64,000 nucleotides of DNA from Babesia bovis T2Bo. Lineage: Eukaryota > Apicomplexa > Aconoidasida > Piroplasmida > Babesiidae. Each line of letters starts with the position of its first letter. Within the stretch, counting starts at the first letter, position 1. A program made the position numbers and the translations under genes. The notes beneath the pieces are model-generated. The model was given only the letters and a program-made list of their open reading frames with translations. It had not been told where the DNA came from and ran no database searches. This document shows positions 1 to 12,234 of the stretch, in pieces. The stretch spans positions 1,287,001 to 1,351,000 of the forward strand of contig NC_010575.1 in assembly GCF_000165395.2 (NCBI RefSeq), given 5' to 3'.

Positions 1-851
1 AGTTACGGTGTCCCTTACTGCGATATCTTGAGATAATATCTCAGCAAAATGCTGTCTATGCTACACATAACTTATATGGTTGCCTTTATGTACAGTGTGT
101 AAGCATCTGTCTACCACCATGGCACTACGATAGTTCCGGTCTTTAAAAGTGCCAAGTACCCCGCAAATGGATATATTAAACTTATGGAAAAAGCCCTATA
201 TACATGCAAAAGTCAACCAGATAGTTCCTGTCTGGTAACCATACGAGATCATGTTAATACTCTATAAATATTCAAAATTAGCGAATTACTCCCGTGATAA
301 CAGCAGCTAACAAATGTACATGGTACATAGATATGGACTTAACCTAGTTTAGTCCAAACAATAGACACGGTTAATTCCCACATGTCTATAGGTACTCAGT
401 AGATTTTGAAATTGAAACCCAAAAGGTTGTAATGCGATATCAGGGGAATTCATTGGACCTTTTGTGTTTGATTAAAATATTGCCGAGACTAATGTGTGTG
501 GTTTCTGTACTGTTGTGCTTCATAAGTGGTTGTGGGAGCTCTACTCTTCAATGTGTAGGGCATTCGGCTCATACATACCAAACTTTAAACTACGAAAAGG
601 TTGGTTTGTAAACCCAAAGTTTAATGTGTATATGTTTAATGCCATTCTGGATGGGCTTGTCATACACCCCGCTATCAGTACTGTAGACACCCATTACAAC
701 CCAAGGTAAGGTAGACAGGCAAGCTCGTTGGTTCAATATATCTCTACACGTCAATTGGTAGTACTCCGGGATATTCATCGACCAGTGTGTCACGATCTGT
801 TCGTGTCTAGGGCCCCGCGCCCACAGGCCGCGATGACCTTAAATTAACAAT
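1..851. other. Left-edge intergenic region
   Basis: AT-rich sequence with frequent stops in all frames. No family-recognisable reading frame or tRNA-like element was seen. It lies upstream of the plus-strand gene that starts at 852 and presumably holds its promoter. A short GC-rich patch (about 810-835) sits just before that start. Confidence 0.5.
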
Positions 852-3800
852 ATGAGCCGCAACGACAAGCCGTATATACGCCGATCGTCGCCATTGGTGC
901 ATTCGCAACGTTGCGACTACATTGTTGCAGCAGATAGACGCACTGTATGCTACCGAGCTTCCTCAGTCAATAAGAATGGTAGCATTAGGACGAGATCAAA
1001 GTCACATGATGGCACGCGTAACGCATTCAGCTCCTGGGATGCCTTGGAGACCGTACTGAATGCCTATAACGAAGACACGCATCACAGCAGAGTTGACACT
1101 ACTTGGGATGAGCCCTCGCCAGCCACGTTGGACTTCAATTTCGGACCCGAGCGTTGGGATCCTTATAGCGATATCGAAGAGCCTTCCCAATTTGCATTGG
1201 ACAAGGTTGAACCGCGAAGTATATTCGACATATTTTCCAGTGACGTTGAACTAGATACTCCAAGCCCAGAACGTCTGACCACGCAAAGGCAATCTACCGT
1301 CAGTCCTCATATGCAAGTCCATCCCGATGCCTTCGACAATGCAATCAACAACCACCAAAACATCAATACAGATGCCCCAAGCGAGGAAGCATCAACTAGA
1401 ACCGTCACACCAGTCAACCAGGCGCAACCGGAAATATACAGACGGTCACCTGTACGAAGTTTATTCGATCCCATGCGCGGTGTTAGACGCCGGTCTCTAG
1501 GACGCCAGATATCGCCAACCACCACTCAACAACCAGTACTTAAATCTACTGGACTTTTGCGTGAACGCCTTGAAGAACGGTCACGTAATGCCGCCATGGG
1601 CACAAAAGTACGCAAGACCGAACATGTGTCATTTGCTAGTGACCCCGATACCTCTGCAGCTGAGCTGCTAAGAGGGATTATACCATGTGAGAAGCCTAAA
1701 GTACGTCCACCAACGCCATCACCCCTGGCAAGGCCAGGTAGATCCTTGATGGCATTCAAAAGAGCATTACACCAACAGGAAAGTTGGATACCCGAAGATG
1801 GTGGCAGCGTGTCGCTGCCACGCAGGGACCTACCACAGCGCAATATACCCACCGAAGAATCAGATGACTATTACCTTAGTGTTGATACCTCAAGGACTGC
1901 CCGCCTACTGTTACACAAGTACTACCGCCCAGAAAGAGAAAGTGAAATAAGAAGAATGCGCGATACGGATATATCATCAAAGAGAGAATATATCAACGAA
2001 AACTATGCACTTGTCGATGACTCTATAGAACCCTTGCTAAAGCGATTGGAGCAGAAAACTTCAACTTTTGTTATACCAGATTATGATAGGTTTATAGCGA
2101 AACCAAATGAACCATCGATATCAAGGCCAAGGTGGAGAGCAATGTCACCAGATGAAGGTGAACGCTCTGATGATATACTCTCGGATATTGAAATATCACG
2201 CATGATTTCATCAAACACCATACCGAACGAACAACTGGCATTCAGCCGCAGTATGACACAAATATGTGCAGAAGCAGAAGAGCATATAGAATCCGATGAT
2301 GAGGATATGAATATAGTCATGAGCATCGGTATGGAGCGCAACAAAATGTACAGCTGGGAAAGGCTTTCATACGATATCAACAATGAACCTCAGCATATCG
2401 AGGTAACACCACTGAAACTCCCGCCATCAGCCAGTATCCTGGATCAAATACCACAATTTGATATGAAGGGCACGCTATACGATGAAAAGTACTTCTCCAT
2501 GGATTACGACCTTATGGGTGATATCGGAACGCCTACACGAGTGCTATCGTCAACACCAGATATGCTGTCATCACTGCCGTCGTATATCTCCTTACCAGAG
2601 GCCCAAACCACTCCTCCCGTTGAGCCCGTATTCAAGATGAGTACCGCTGAAGTTGATACCCAGCCCGATAGGATGGAAACTGCTGTGAGCATCCAACCAT
2701 CAATGTCACTTGATAGAGAAATAACATCGCAAGATGGCATCTACCCAGGACCTACGCCGCAAAATACATTACAGCCCTTAGAACCAGTGGAAGAAGTTAT
2801 GATGCCACCATCTTACACGGATGCCCTGGAATCTTCAGTTGCTGAAGAGCCCACCCAGCTAGAAAGGGAACCAACAGCAGATTTGGCACATGCCCGAACG
2901 ACAGGTAACCTGGCCTATGGAAGAACATCATCATGTCTTTGGACTACATACGCCAGTGGTGAGGACAATCAGGATACTGTGGAGACTTTACCAAGCCAGC
3001 ATATGATAGAAGAAAAACAACCCACAACTGAAATAGAACCTGAAGAAGAAATTCCAACTGTAGAGGATCTCGAACCTGATATTGACATACCAATGGAAGA
3101 AGAACCACCTATTGTGGAGGATCCGGAACCGGAGCCAGTGGAAGATACCGGTGATATAATACCACAAGAAGTTGAACAAGATAAAACAGAAAAGAAAAAG
3201 AAAAGAAAGAAGAAAAAGAAGAAGAAACCGACAGCAGCAGATATAGAGTCAAGACCTAGGCCTTTAAGGTATCTAGTGGACAAGCAACTAAAAGAAGGCT
3301 TTAAAGCCACAGTTTTTATTGTTACATGTAAGTTGTATCTATAGCTACTACATCCCACGCAGCAAAGAAGAATGCTACGTCATCGCTATGTACCATCAAA
3401 TTCGATTATGAAGAAGATCGACTGATTCTGGAAACACCATCTAACGTATTCGATATCGATGCGTCAAAGGTAGTGGCCGAAGAACTGCCAACGGCGACCA
3501 GATCACCGGGTTTACTGAAACTTAATATACAGGGCAAGAAGTCGTCCGCTGTCGTCATACAATGTGCACAGGAACGTAACTTGAACGTATTAGGTGGAAC
3601 CATTGGATGGGCCAATGCAATGCTAGAAGCAGCGAATATAAATACGCAAAAGAAAGACAACAAAAAAGAAGATAAAACAACAGCGCGCTTAGATGGGTCA
3701 TCACAACATTCACAAGCGTCAGCAGATGCTACAACTGTGACACCCGAAGAACACAACGTAACGCGTAAGTCATAATCAACTGTAAAACCCATAACACACA

Positions 3801-3899
3801 GCACCAATGGTACCCGGAGATACTACGCCGCAGAAACGAAGCCTGCTACAAAGAGTGCTTTTAAGACGAAGAATGAACAAGGAGAACATTAACGAGTGA
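852..3899 (+). CDS. Large, mostly disordered protein of unknown function
   Basis: Modelled as three exons: 852-3327, 3363-3764 and 3802-3899, with introns of 35 and 37 bp that keep the frame, giving about 991 aa. The start is the first ATG of a long open frame. Most of the protein is low-complexity and probably disordered: a polar N-terminal half, then an acidic Glu/Pro-rich stretch (about residues 710-775) followed by a run of lysines (about 778-790). After the lysine run the sequence becomes globular-looking, and the reading frame crosses both introns (about residues 795-960), so a folded C-terminal domain is likely. The last exon is short and basic. An acidic-to-polylysine switch is common in nuclear proteins, but I recognise no family and assign no function. 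A shorter first intron (3328-3344, 17 bp) is also in frame but unlike the other introns here. Confidence 0.8.
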
Positions 3900-4268
3900 T
3901 ACGACCATATAAAGTCAACTACACGGGGCCGATATATGGATACACCCAAGTCTAATGATCATATATCACAATGAAAAAAATAACACCAAACAGGACGGCA
4001 AGAGCTATAGAACACCCATAGCCCAATCGACACATACGCGCCCTGTATATTAAAAAACTACTCACCGCCGCAGATATAAAGTATGGCACACATTCAATAA
4101 TGTTAATACATCATTAAATGGTTTTTTAAGTGTACATTTCAGGACTGAGTTGACCGATAACTGCCGCGGAGAATCACGCGACGCGCAAGAATCCCCGCGG
4201 CATGAGGGTTTACCTCGACGCGTTTCCCTGAACATTGACATAAGCATTGTTAATTATACAGACACACA
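3900..4268. other. Intergenic region with GC hairpin
   Basis: Short AT-rich intergenic segment between two plus-strand genes. It is noteworthy only for the GC-rich inverted repeat at 4163-4201, listed separately. No coding signal was seen. Confidence 0.5.
4163..4201. repeat. GC-rich inverted repeat upstream of the SET gene
   Basis: Arms 4163-4175 and 4189-4201 are reverse complements at 11 of 13 positions, each containing CCGCGG, with a 13-base loop. It stands out in an AT-rich intergenic stretch about 70 bp before the SET gene ATG. It could form a stable hairpin in DNA or in the 5' leader RNA. Function unknown. Confidence 0.5.
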
Positions 4269-7168
4269 ATGCAACAATCAGGGCTGTGTATAAAATACCC
4301 CTTCGAGGAAGCCACAAATATCACGAGGTACTCGTGGTATGAACGTAGCAACCTGGTGGCATACGAACCAGGAATGAGACGTAGAGTGGTACCAAAAAGT
4401 GGAAGTGGAACCCAGTCATCAGATATATACGGACAAAAGTTGTATAGCATCAGCCCAAACAACGGAACACCAAGGCAGAACGCGTACAATATAATATACG
4501 CGTCGGGAGATACTGGGCAGCATCCCGTAGATATGCTTAACTCAGAAGAAGAGGATGCTGCTGCTAAAGAAGCTAAGCGGAAAGCGATGGTAGCAAATCA
4601 ACCCAAAGTACTAGTGGAACATAGATGGTCATTCCTCTTCCCACATAGTGACCAGCGAAGACAAAGTAGCAGCGACGAAACACCAAGTGATGACGCTACC
4701 TTGCTACAGACACCAAAACATGAGGAACAAAAAGAACCAGATGATGCTAAGGATGCGTGTTCATCCCCGCCAATGCTTAATGTACAAGACGCCTGGACGT
4801 CTCCAGAGTTTGGAGCTAGGTCGTCACTGCTCAGATGCCTCATGGTGGATATGGATGTTAGATTAATATCAAGAACACAAATGAATTGTGCATTCCACCT
4901 GGCAGCAATTGCAAAACGCCTAGTACACCAAGGGGTGTACTACATGTACAGTATGGGCAAGAGCTGGAAACCAATAGTCAGCAATGAGCCTGTTGATATC
5001 CTCGCTGCTCAGAAGCTAACCAGTCTCCTGGAAACTCCAGTCATCGAGACCATGAAATCGCAATATTACAAACAAGAGAAGGATGCTATCAGTAAACAAA
5101 TTGAAAACGAACAAAATGTACCCAAGAAACAAGTTGATGGGAATGATTATGAACCAGATGAAAGATCATTAAAGTTCCAAAAGTTAAATGAAAGTCATGC
5201 TATACGTGGTACTAATCGTGTCAATGCTATAAAAGACAAATTAACCGAGATGTTGGATGACCCAGCTAGTAGCACTAAGATTCCCACGCCAAAGGATGTG
5301 TACTTGCCGGAACAAATGATCCACTTCATTCTAAGGGCAATATATTACCAATTAGCAAAAGAGGAGTTGCGTATACCCAAGGAAGAAACAGATAATTTTG
5401 CATCTGAGTTAGAAGCCATTATGGAGTTGGTATTCACGTTGATCAAAAGAATAACTGATGTGGACTGCTCTGACGAGCTGATATTGGGAGTAATTGCCTC
5501 CATCATGTACAAGCATGATAAGGGCAATGCGCCAGAGCCCATACCGCCATTTGCCAAACAAGAACAATGGACGCTTGCTAAGTCCGGTGTTGAACAGCCT
5601 AATCAATACAGCAGTACTAATACACAGGAGGACTACATAGTAACTTATGCCGAGCAGAATCACAAGGAAAGTCATCAGGCAAAATACAATGAATACAACG
5701 ATATGGGAGCATATAGCAATGAACAGAACGTAACAGCTGATAACCATATTGATTTGCCATTTGAAGATGATATACCAATACCACAACTCAATCTAGTTTG
5801 CGAAGTAAGAGTAGCACCTTTCGACCCGGTAGGCAAAGATATACCGTGCTACTTCAAAGAAACCAAACAGCAAAGATGTGGAGAGAGTGGTGACAGTTCC
5901 GATAAATACTCGATATGCAGATCCAAGTACGTTTTGTGCCCCAATGTTTACAACGAATATACCATATTCGGAGGTACGCCAGCAATACCGCCGGACATGG
6001 AATTTGGTAAGTGGGATGTATGCGCATTAATTTTGTGGCAGGGACGTGGATTTTCGATACACCCTTCGTTAGACTCAAGGTCAGAGATATACCTGTGCTG
6101 TTCCACCAACAGGTCCAGTATTCCACTAAGAAGTACTTGACACTCGCGGATATAAATGAGACTACAATGAACGCACGAACCCTCAATCTCAAACTCGAAT
6201 TCTGTGGAAGAGGTGATTGGGTTTTCGATGACGGGTCGCTGCCAACGGATGATGCTGATAAGGAAAAGGTCGTTCATATCAAGTCAGTGACTGCAGACGA
6301 ATTGCTACGCCTTGAGTTCAATGGGAGCCCAAACCAAGTAGCGAAAAAGTTCTTCACGCTACAAAAATCATTCCTGTCAACAGCCAAAGAAGGAACCTCC
6401 AGGTATATATTCATGGACCCCTACGCCAACATAGACGCTAGCATATGCGATGATAAAGACTACTCAGTACTGATATCGGAACTGGTATCCATGCTTTACA
6501 AACATAACCCAGACTACTACCTGGCGTCATGTAACGGGTACTACTACCATGAAGACGGTTTCCTCCCGGAGACACCTGAAGTACAGCGAATCAGGAACAC
6601 TCTATTTGCAGTGGAAATGGCCCACTACAGACAAACGATGCTAGCGGATATAATAGCTGAGCAGCGACAATTACTAGGATTGACTAATAAAAAACCCTTC
6701 ATGGCCAAATGTAAAAGAGTCATTATCGGAAAGTCACGAGTACACGGATATGGACTATTCGCAGTGGACACCATCAATAAGGGTGACCTAATCATGGAAT
6801 ATGCAGGCGTGGTCATATCTGACTATATGGCAGATATGCGTGAAGTTATGTATCAACGACTAGTATGCGGAAGCATATACATGTTTAGGCTCGACCTTAA
6901 CCGCATTATAGACTCTACATTCTATGGAAACTGTGCAAGGTTCATTAATCACTCGTGCGACCCAAATACAGCCACCTCAAACTTCAGCGATATAGATGAA
7001 GATGTTTTCGGAACACATGTAGGAGTTTACGCGTCCAAAGTTATACTCGCGGGTGAAGAAATATACTACAACTATCGACTGTCACTGGGTTCAGAGAATC
7101 CACAAATATGTAGATGCGGATCGTACCAATGTACAGGTTACATGACACTCATTAAGTCGCCGCAGTAA
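4269..7168 (+). CDS. SET-domain histone methyltransferase, MLL/trithorax-like
   Basis: Two exons, 4269-6006 and 6042-7168; the 35 bp intron joins the frames, giving about 954 aa. The C-terminal about 150 residues are a complete SET plus post-SET module. It has the GYGLF entry motif, an EYAG strand, YMFRLD, the pseudoknot core ARFINHSCDPN, and YNY where most family members have YDY. It ends with a CxCG..xC post-SET zinc motif (CRCGSYQC). This pattern is closest to MLL/SET1-type H3K4 methyltransferases; the substrate is an inference from similarity. The N-terminal 750 residues are largely unique, with charged linkers; no PHD, bromo or FYR domain was recognised. Likely nuclear. The neighbouring SmB and chromatin/RNA genes are functionally unrelated except by theme. 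Confidence 0.85.
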
Positions 7169-7890
7169 ATAGATGTAATTGTTTTACGGCACAGATAATC
7201 ACCGCTGTGAAGTGGATGCGTTAACCAACCTAGTGATGTATGATTTTAAATGATTTTTCAAACTTTTGGTGGTAGCCCCAATCGACTGTGTTGTATATAT
7301 GTTGTGCCAGTGTTACCGATATAGTACATTATTAAAATAATTGTATTGCAAATAACTTTACACATATATGGTATACGCTAAAGGTGATTAGAAATCGATT
7401 AACCAGGAGTGATAGAAAACGACATTAGTAAACATCAACAATACCTCCATTTCATGTAATATATGTAACTGAATACACCCTAACGAAGGTAATGAACACC
7501 ATAGTAATGTATCAATGTAATTAACACCAGAAACGTCTAAACAATCGTGGAATCTTGTAGCACATGGATACACATCTAAGGATACAAAAACAAACAGTAT
7601 GTAAACCTATTCAATCAAATTTCGCCAAATACAGTGTACAAAATGAAATCACAGTAATTTTAATAAATTGTATTTTTGTAGAGATTAGTTTCTTTAGTCA
7701 ATATACGCCAACCCCCCATCCAAGGTAAATACTAATGTATAAAACAGCCATAAAACATTATAAACAATATTTTTCAACAAACTAAATACCGGAAGTCACT
7801 TGGCTTCCGGAATCTAGCGGATAGGTTAATATCCCAACCGACTTCCGGGGTCGACGAGACCGCGTGTCTTGGAAGCACTTCAATGAAAAC
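7169..7890. other. Intergenic region
   Basis: AT-rich intergenic stretch between the SET gene and SmB. It should hold the 3' UTR of the first and the promoter of the second. I see no ORF, RNA gene or repeat that I can support. Confidence 0.5.
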
Positions 7891-8406
7891 ATGGCTGGGA
7901 AAAATACACGGATGCAGCAATGGCTGCAGTATAGAGTCAGAGTAGCCATCAAAGATGGACGTAAATTCGTTGGCACATTTATCGCTTTTGACAAACACAT
8001 GAACCTCGTGCTGGCAGATTGCGAAGAGTTCCGCATTACCAAGGGCAAGGGACCTGATAAACAAAAAGTGGTAAGTAAAAAATGTTTAAAGTGCAACAGT
8101 ATACAGGAACTTAAAAGAACATTAGGTTTCATCATGCTGAGAGGTGAAAATATTGTATCATTCACAGCAGAGGCGCCGCCAGCAGCACCCATGGTACCGT
8201 ACTCAATGGGTGGACCTGGTAAAGCCACGCCAGCAGGTCGTGGAATACCCATCGGAATGGCAAGACCGGCACAACCAGGAATGCCACACCTACCACAAGG
8301 AGCAATGCCATTACAGGCACCCATGCGCGGATTGGTTGGAGCTGCACCCATGAACATGGCACCGCAACAAACACCAGTTGGTACCATGCCACCAAGACCA
8401 ATGTAG
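7891..8406 (+). CDS. SNRPB: Small nuclear ribonucleoprotein SmB/B'
   Basis: Core Sm-ring protein of the spliceosomal U1, U2, U4 and U5 snRNPs. The start is the ATG at 7891 (MAGKN); upstream in-frame codons lack an ATG. A 36 bp intron, 8071-8106, can be read through in frame, so an unspliced call would insert 12 spurious residues. Removing it restores the family motif in which the Sm1 half (VGTFIAFDKHMNLVLADCEE) is followed by a KRTLGF.MLRGENIVS Sm2 half. The result is about 159 aa. The C-terminal tail is rich in Pro, Gly and Met, as in SmB/B' proteins, and distinguishes it from the shorter Sm subunits. Confidence 0.93.
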   Translation: MAGKNTRMQQWLQYRVRVAIKDGRKFVGTFIAFDKHMNLVLADCEEFRITKGKGPDKQKVVSKKCLKCNSIQELKRTLGFIMLRGENIVSFTAEAPPAAPMVPYSMGGPGKATPAGRGIPIGMARPAQPGMPHLPQGAMPLQAPMRGLVGAAPMNMAPQQTPVGTMPPRPM

Positions 8407-8571
8407 CGACTTTTGGAATACTAATTTATTTGCAATATACAGCTACTATCTAGAGCATAATGTTAATGAACATGATTTACAGGGTCTATGGTTCCATTAA
8501 GGACTTCAGCGATTTTGTCCAGGATTAAAGATACAATCAAGACAGCAGAACATCTGAATTGCAAATCCAAA

Positions 8572-11500
8572 TCAATGCTCAAAAACAGCATCGTAAACGT
8601 CGTCATAATTGTCCACATAAATAATCGACAACCTCGAAACAATACTTTCTTCCAACTCGCAGACGTCAGGTTCATTGCTCTTAGGAAGAACCACAGTGGT
8701 TACACCCTCACGAATAGCAGCGATAAGCTTCTCCTTTATGCCACCAACACGCAATACCTTGCCTGATAGCGTCAACTCGCCAGTCATGGCCAACTGCGGC
8801 TTCAGGCGTTTCCTGGCAGCCAATGATACCAAGGCAGATGCCATTGTAATACCACCACTAGGACCGTCCTTAGGCGTAGCACCCTCAGGAACATGGATGT
8901 GGATGTGAGCCTCGTCTAAAAATAAATTCCGTGGCTGGTGTTTACGAATGAAAGTCTTGCAAAATGTAAGCGCTATCTGGGAACTTTCTGTCATGACGTT
9001 ACCCAGGTGGCCAGTAACCTTAAGAGTCCCGTGGAATGTTCCAAAACGATTCTCAACATCAGATGACTGTACCTCGTCTACTTGGGTGTCTGGTGATAAC
9101 GGGATGGTATCACGATCAGGCTCTACCAAGTTTCCGCGTTTGTCAACCATCTGGCCCCGAGCCTCAACGTACATTGTAGCGCCACCAGCATTGGTCCACG
9201 CAAGGCCCATGACTACACCGTAAGGTAACGGATATGGATGTAGACTGTCCTTGGTATAAGTAGGAACACCTAAATAACCCTGCAACTTGTCACTGGAGAT
9301 AACCACCGGGTCAACACCAGTTAAAAGTCCACAGTTATCAGACGATGTCTCACTAGATACAGCGACAGTCAATGTGCTACCAGCGTCGCTCACCTTCCCA
9401 GCATTGTCCATCACAATAGATAACGCAACCTTGCGGTATATCTTTTCGATGCATCGCAGTAATGTGCGCACACCAGCTTCACGGGAGTAGTGCTCCACAA
9501 TAGCACGGATAGTCTCATCAGGTAACGATATAACATCGCTAGTCAAGCCAGTTGACTTCAAAGTCTGAGGCACCAAGTAGTTCTTTGCAATCTCCAGCTT
9601 CTCCTCAGGTAAGTAACCAGGAATGTTTATAATCTCCATGCGGTCGATCAAAGGACCGGGAATAGTGTCAACGGCATTAGCAGTACAAATAAATAGCACA
9701 CGTGATAAGTCAACAGGAATGTCCAAATAATAGTCACGGAAATACTCGTTCTGGGATGGATCCAAAACCTCCAAAAGAGCTGATGCAGGATCACCACGGG
9801 CATCACGACCCAGCTTGTCAATCTCGTCTAGAACTATTAAAGGGTTCATAGACCCGGTGTACTTAAGAGCCTGAACAAACTTGCCAGGAAGAGCACCTAC
9901 ATAAGTGCGCCTATGACCGCGCAATTCAGCAACATCAAATAAACCACCTAAAGAGAATCTATATAATTTTCGATTCAATAACTCAGCAACTGCAGTTGCT
10001 ATAGACGTCTTGCCAACACCAGGGGGACCGCACAAACAAATTATCTTGCCACTGGCATTGCCCTTTAGTATTGATGTAGCCATGTACTCCATCAACCTAG
10101 TCTTTACATCTTTAAGACCAAAATGGTGTTTATCCAGAACCTTCTGGGCGTTTAGAATGTCGCTAGAGTCCTTAGTGTACGTGCCCCAAGGTAAACCCAA
10201 AAGCCACTCTAAATGTGATCGACATACACCAAACTCAGCACTAGAAGCCTCAAGTTGACGTAAACGAGATAAACTGGATTTGAAACTATCCTTAGCCTCT
10301 TTAGACATGTGAGACTCCACACCACTGAATTCGGATTCAAACTGCTCAATCAAACCACCCTTGTCATCATGGTCAAGACCAAGTTCCTTACGTATCATCT
10401 TCATCTGCTCTGTTAATATGTACTTCCGCTGCTCACGAGACATCTTCTCCTCTATCTGAGTTTTCACCTCAGCCTGTACCTTAGCAAACTCAAGGTCAGT
10501 CCTGGCAACCTCAAGGACCATTGCAAGACGCTTGTCTAGGTTAACCTCAGCAAGTATAGCTTGCAACTGGTCACGCTTGGCCATTGAAATACCAGCAATC
10601 AAATCAGCAATGCGTGATGGATTGTCAAGGTTGTATATACGAATTATGTGGTCAAAATGCTCCTTGTAAAAGTTAGACGTTTTTATCAACTCTTTCACTG
10701 TAGCGATGATCTCTAGGTGAAGCGCCTTAGTAACACGAGAGTCCTCAAAGCTCTTAGGGTCATCCTCAACGTAATCAATAGATACCCGGAATAGAGGATA
10801 CGAATCATTAGGCTCAGCATGGATTCCTGTCATCTTAATACGACGATACGGCATAAGAATAACCTGGCCACCCTGATGTGATACGTGAGGTGTGATTGTA
10901 ATAATCTGTAGCAAAGTACCATGGCGGTGCATCTCCTCATATGAGTGGACAGCACCAGCATCGTCACGTAAGACAGGTAACCCAGGATTGTGCAAATCAC
11001 GAGAGTGGACAGTCTTCGTCAAAAAACCACCAACGTATTCATTGCCAGAACTTTGCTTAATACTTGATAAACACTGAAGAACTGCTGGGTTCTGAATATG
11101 TAGGACCTGATAGAAACCAGGAAATGCAGGTTTCTGAAACATAGCCAAAGCAGGTAAAGCATGTAAACGAGTGGTAGTATGGAAATGAAGTATGGGTAAC
11201 TTTATATGAGCGGGAGCAATGATTTCATCACTAGAGCCGTCTGCAGGCTTGCCATCAGAATGGTCTTCGCCACTTTGTATTGACGTAGAGCCGCTCTCTA
11301 GATCCTTGTCTCCATCAGACACGGGATCTTCAGAAATGTCTTTCAGAGTATCTTCCTCTGACACCACAGCGTCAGCGGTCCCATCATTGTTGCCATTTCC
11401 CGTACCTTCTGGCTCAGAGCTTCCCTTGGGTTCAACAGAAGAATTGTCACTGTCACCCTTGGAAAATGTATTAAGAGTGTTCATCCCAAATGAAGAGTCA

Positions 11501-11940
11501 CTAGACAATGTGCCCACAAAGTCTTCTTTTATAGGTATAGGTAAACGACGGATTTTAGTACCACCAGCATTGCGTCCCATACGATTCTTGCCAAACTTCT
11601 TACCTGTTATGAACTCAACCACTATACTGGGATGGCCCTGCAGCATTGATTCAAATGATTGCACAGGCTCTGTAGTGTCATTCGTATCACTCTGAGCTTC
11701 TACATCCTCATCAGAGTTACCATCATCCCGCTTTCCGGATGAGAAGTGCCTAGAACATAGGGAACTACTTAAAATACCAGAACATTGCGATATTCCAGTA
11801 ATACATACTTTATCTAGGCGGTGATTCGGGTAGCTATAATCCGGAAGTCTTGTAACGCCAGCGTTAAAATAACGCCGAACCAATAAAGACAACGCACGTT
11901 CGCAATGAACGGAGCCATTGCATCGTTGAAGAAGCCACAT
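8572..11940 (-). CDS. lon: ATP-dependent Lon protease, mitochondrial
   Basis: Single-exon gene of 1122 aa. The start is the ATG at 11940. AAA+ serine protease that degrades damaged and regulatory proteins, almost certainly in the mitochondrial matrix. The N-terminus is rich in Arg and hydrophobic residues with few acids, like a transit peptide. An acidic linker (about residues 70-230) is followed by the Lon substrate-binding domain. Walker A GPPGVGKT lies near residue 640 and Walker B LIVLDEIDK near 703. The proteolytic domain has the catalytic Ser in PKDGPSGG (about residue 1027) and the catalytic Lys in GGIKEKL (about 1068). Both dyad residues are present, so it should be active. It converges on SmB with about 165 bp between stops. 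Confidence 0.96.
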   Translation of the reverse strand: MWLLQRCNGSVHCERALSLLVRRYFNAGVTRLPDYSYPNHRLDKVCITGISQCSGILSSSLCSRHFSSGKRDDGNSDEDVEAQSDTNDTTEPVQSFESMLQGHPSIVVEFITGKKFGKNRMGRNAGGTKIRRLPIPIKEDFVGTLSSDSSFGMNTLNTFSKGDSDNSSVEPKGSSEPEGTGNGNNDGTADAVVSEEDTLKDISEDPVSDGDKDLESGSTSIQSGEDHSDGKPADGSSDEIIAPAHIKLPILHFHTTTRLHALPALAMFQKPAFPGFYQVLHIQNPAVLQCLSSIKQSSGNEYVGGFLTKTVHSRDLHNPGLPVLRDDAGAVHSYEEMHRHGTLLQIITITPHVSHQGGQVILMPYRRIKMTGIHAEPNDSYPLFRVSIDYVEDDPKSFEDSRVTKALHLEIIATVKELIKTSNFYKEHFDHIIRIYNLDNPSRIADLIAGISMAKRDQLQAILAEVNLDKRLAMVLEVARTDLEFAKVQAEVKTQIEEKMSREQRKYILTEQMKMIRKELGLDHDDKGGLIEQFESEFSGVESHMSKEAKDSFKSSLSRLRQLEASSAEFGVCRSHLEWLLGLPWGTYTKDSSDILNAQKVLDKHHFGLKDVKTRLMEYMATSILKGNASGKIICLCGPPGVGKTSIATAVAELLNRKLYRFSLGGLFDVAELRGHRRTYVGALPGKFVQALKYTGSMNPLIVLDEIDKLGRDARGDPASALLEVLDPSQNEYFRDYYLDIPVDLSRVLFICTANAVDTIPGPLIDRMEIINIPGYLPEEKLEIAKNYLVPQTLKSTGLTSDVISLPDETIRAIVEHYSREAGVRTLLRCIEKIYRKVALSIVMDNAGKVSDAGSTLTVAVSSETSSDNCGLLTGVDPVVISSDKLQGYLGVPTYTKDSLHPYPLPYGVVMGLAWTNAGGATMYVEARGQMVDKRGNLVEPDRDTIPLSPDTQVDEVQSSDVENRFGTFHGTLKVTGHLGNVMTESSQIALTFCKTFIRKHQPRNLFLDEAHIHIHVPEGATPKDGPSGGITMASALVSLAARKRLKPQLAMTGELTLSGKVLRVGGIKEKLIAAIREGVTTVVLPKSNEPDVCELEESIVSRLSIIYVDNYDDVYDAVFEH

Positions 11941-12234
11941 AGCCAATATAAAATTGTCTACATTTAGAATTATTGTAATAATTTAAACAATGTGTGGCAC
12001 TGATCAATAGCTTTGAGGTCTTGGGGCTGAACAACTACGCCTGGTGGGTTTTGCGTAAGGTTTAACTAGAATACCAACTGAAGTACACCATTAAATGTGT
12101 ATTAATTAATGACAAAGTTAATGACGTGATCAACATCAATGGAAGGTTTACGTGTTGGCATCAAATTGAAGAAGGCCTAGAATGCTCCATGCACATTCAG
12201 ACATACAGTGATATTGCCTTTTTTGTAACAGAAA

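Noticed and set aside
494..709. 71-codon open frame near the left edge
   Set aside because: No similarity or codon bias and no ATG-led exon structure; AT-rich intergenic.
700..851. Minus-strand coding-like fragments (YPGVLPID, AACGRGALDTN) just left of the first gene
   Set aside because: They are in different frames separated by stops and could not be connected by plausible splice sites.
3328..3344. 17 bp intron in the first gene
   Set aside because: A 35 bp intron using the same donor and the acceptor at 3362 keeps the same frame and matches the local intron size.
2969..3358. Long minus-strand open frames opposite the Glu/Lys-rich region
   Set aside because: Antisense shadows of a low-complexity coding sequence (polyphenylalanine opposite polylysine).
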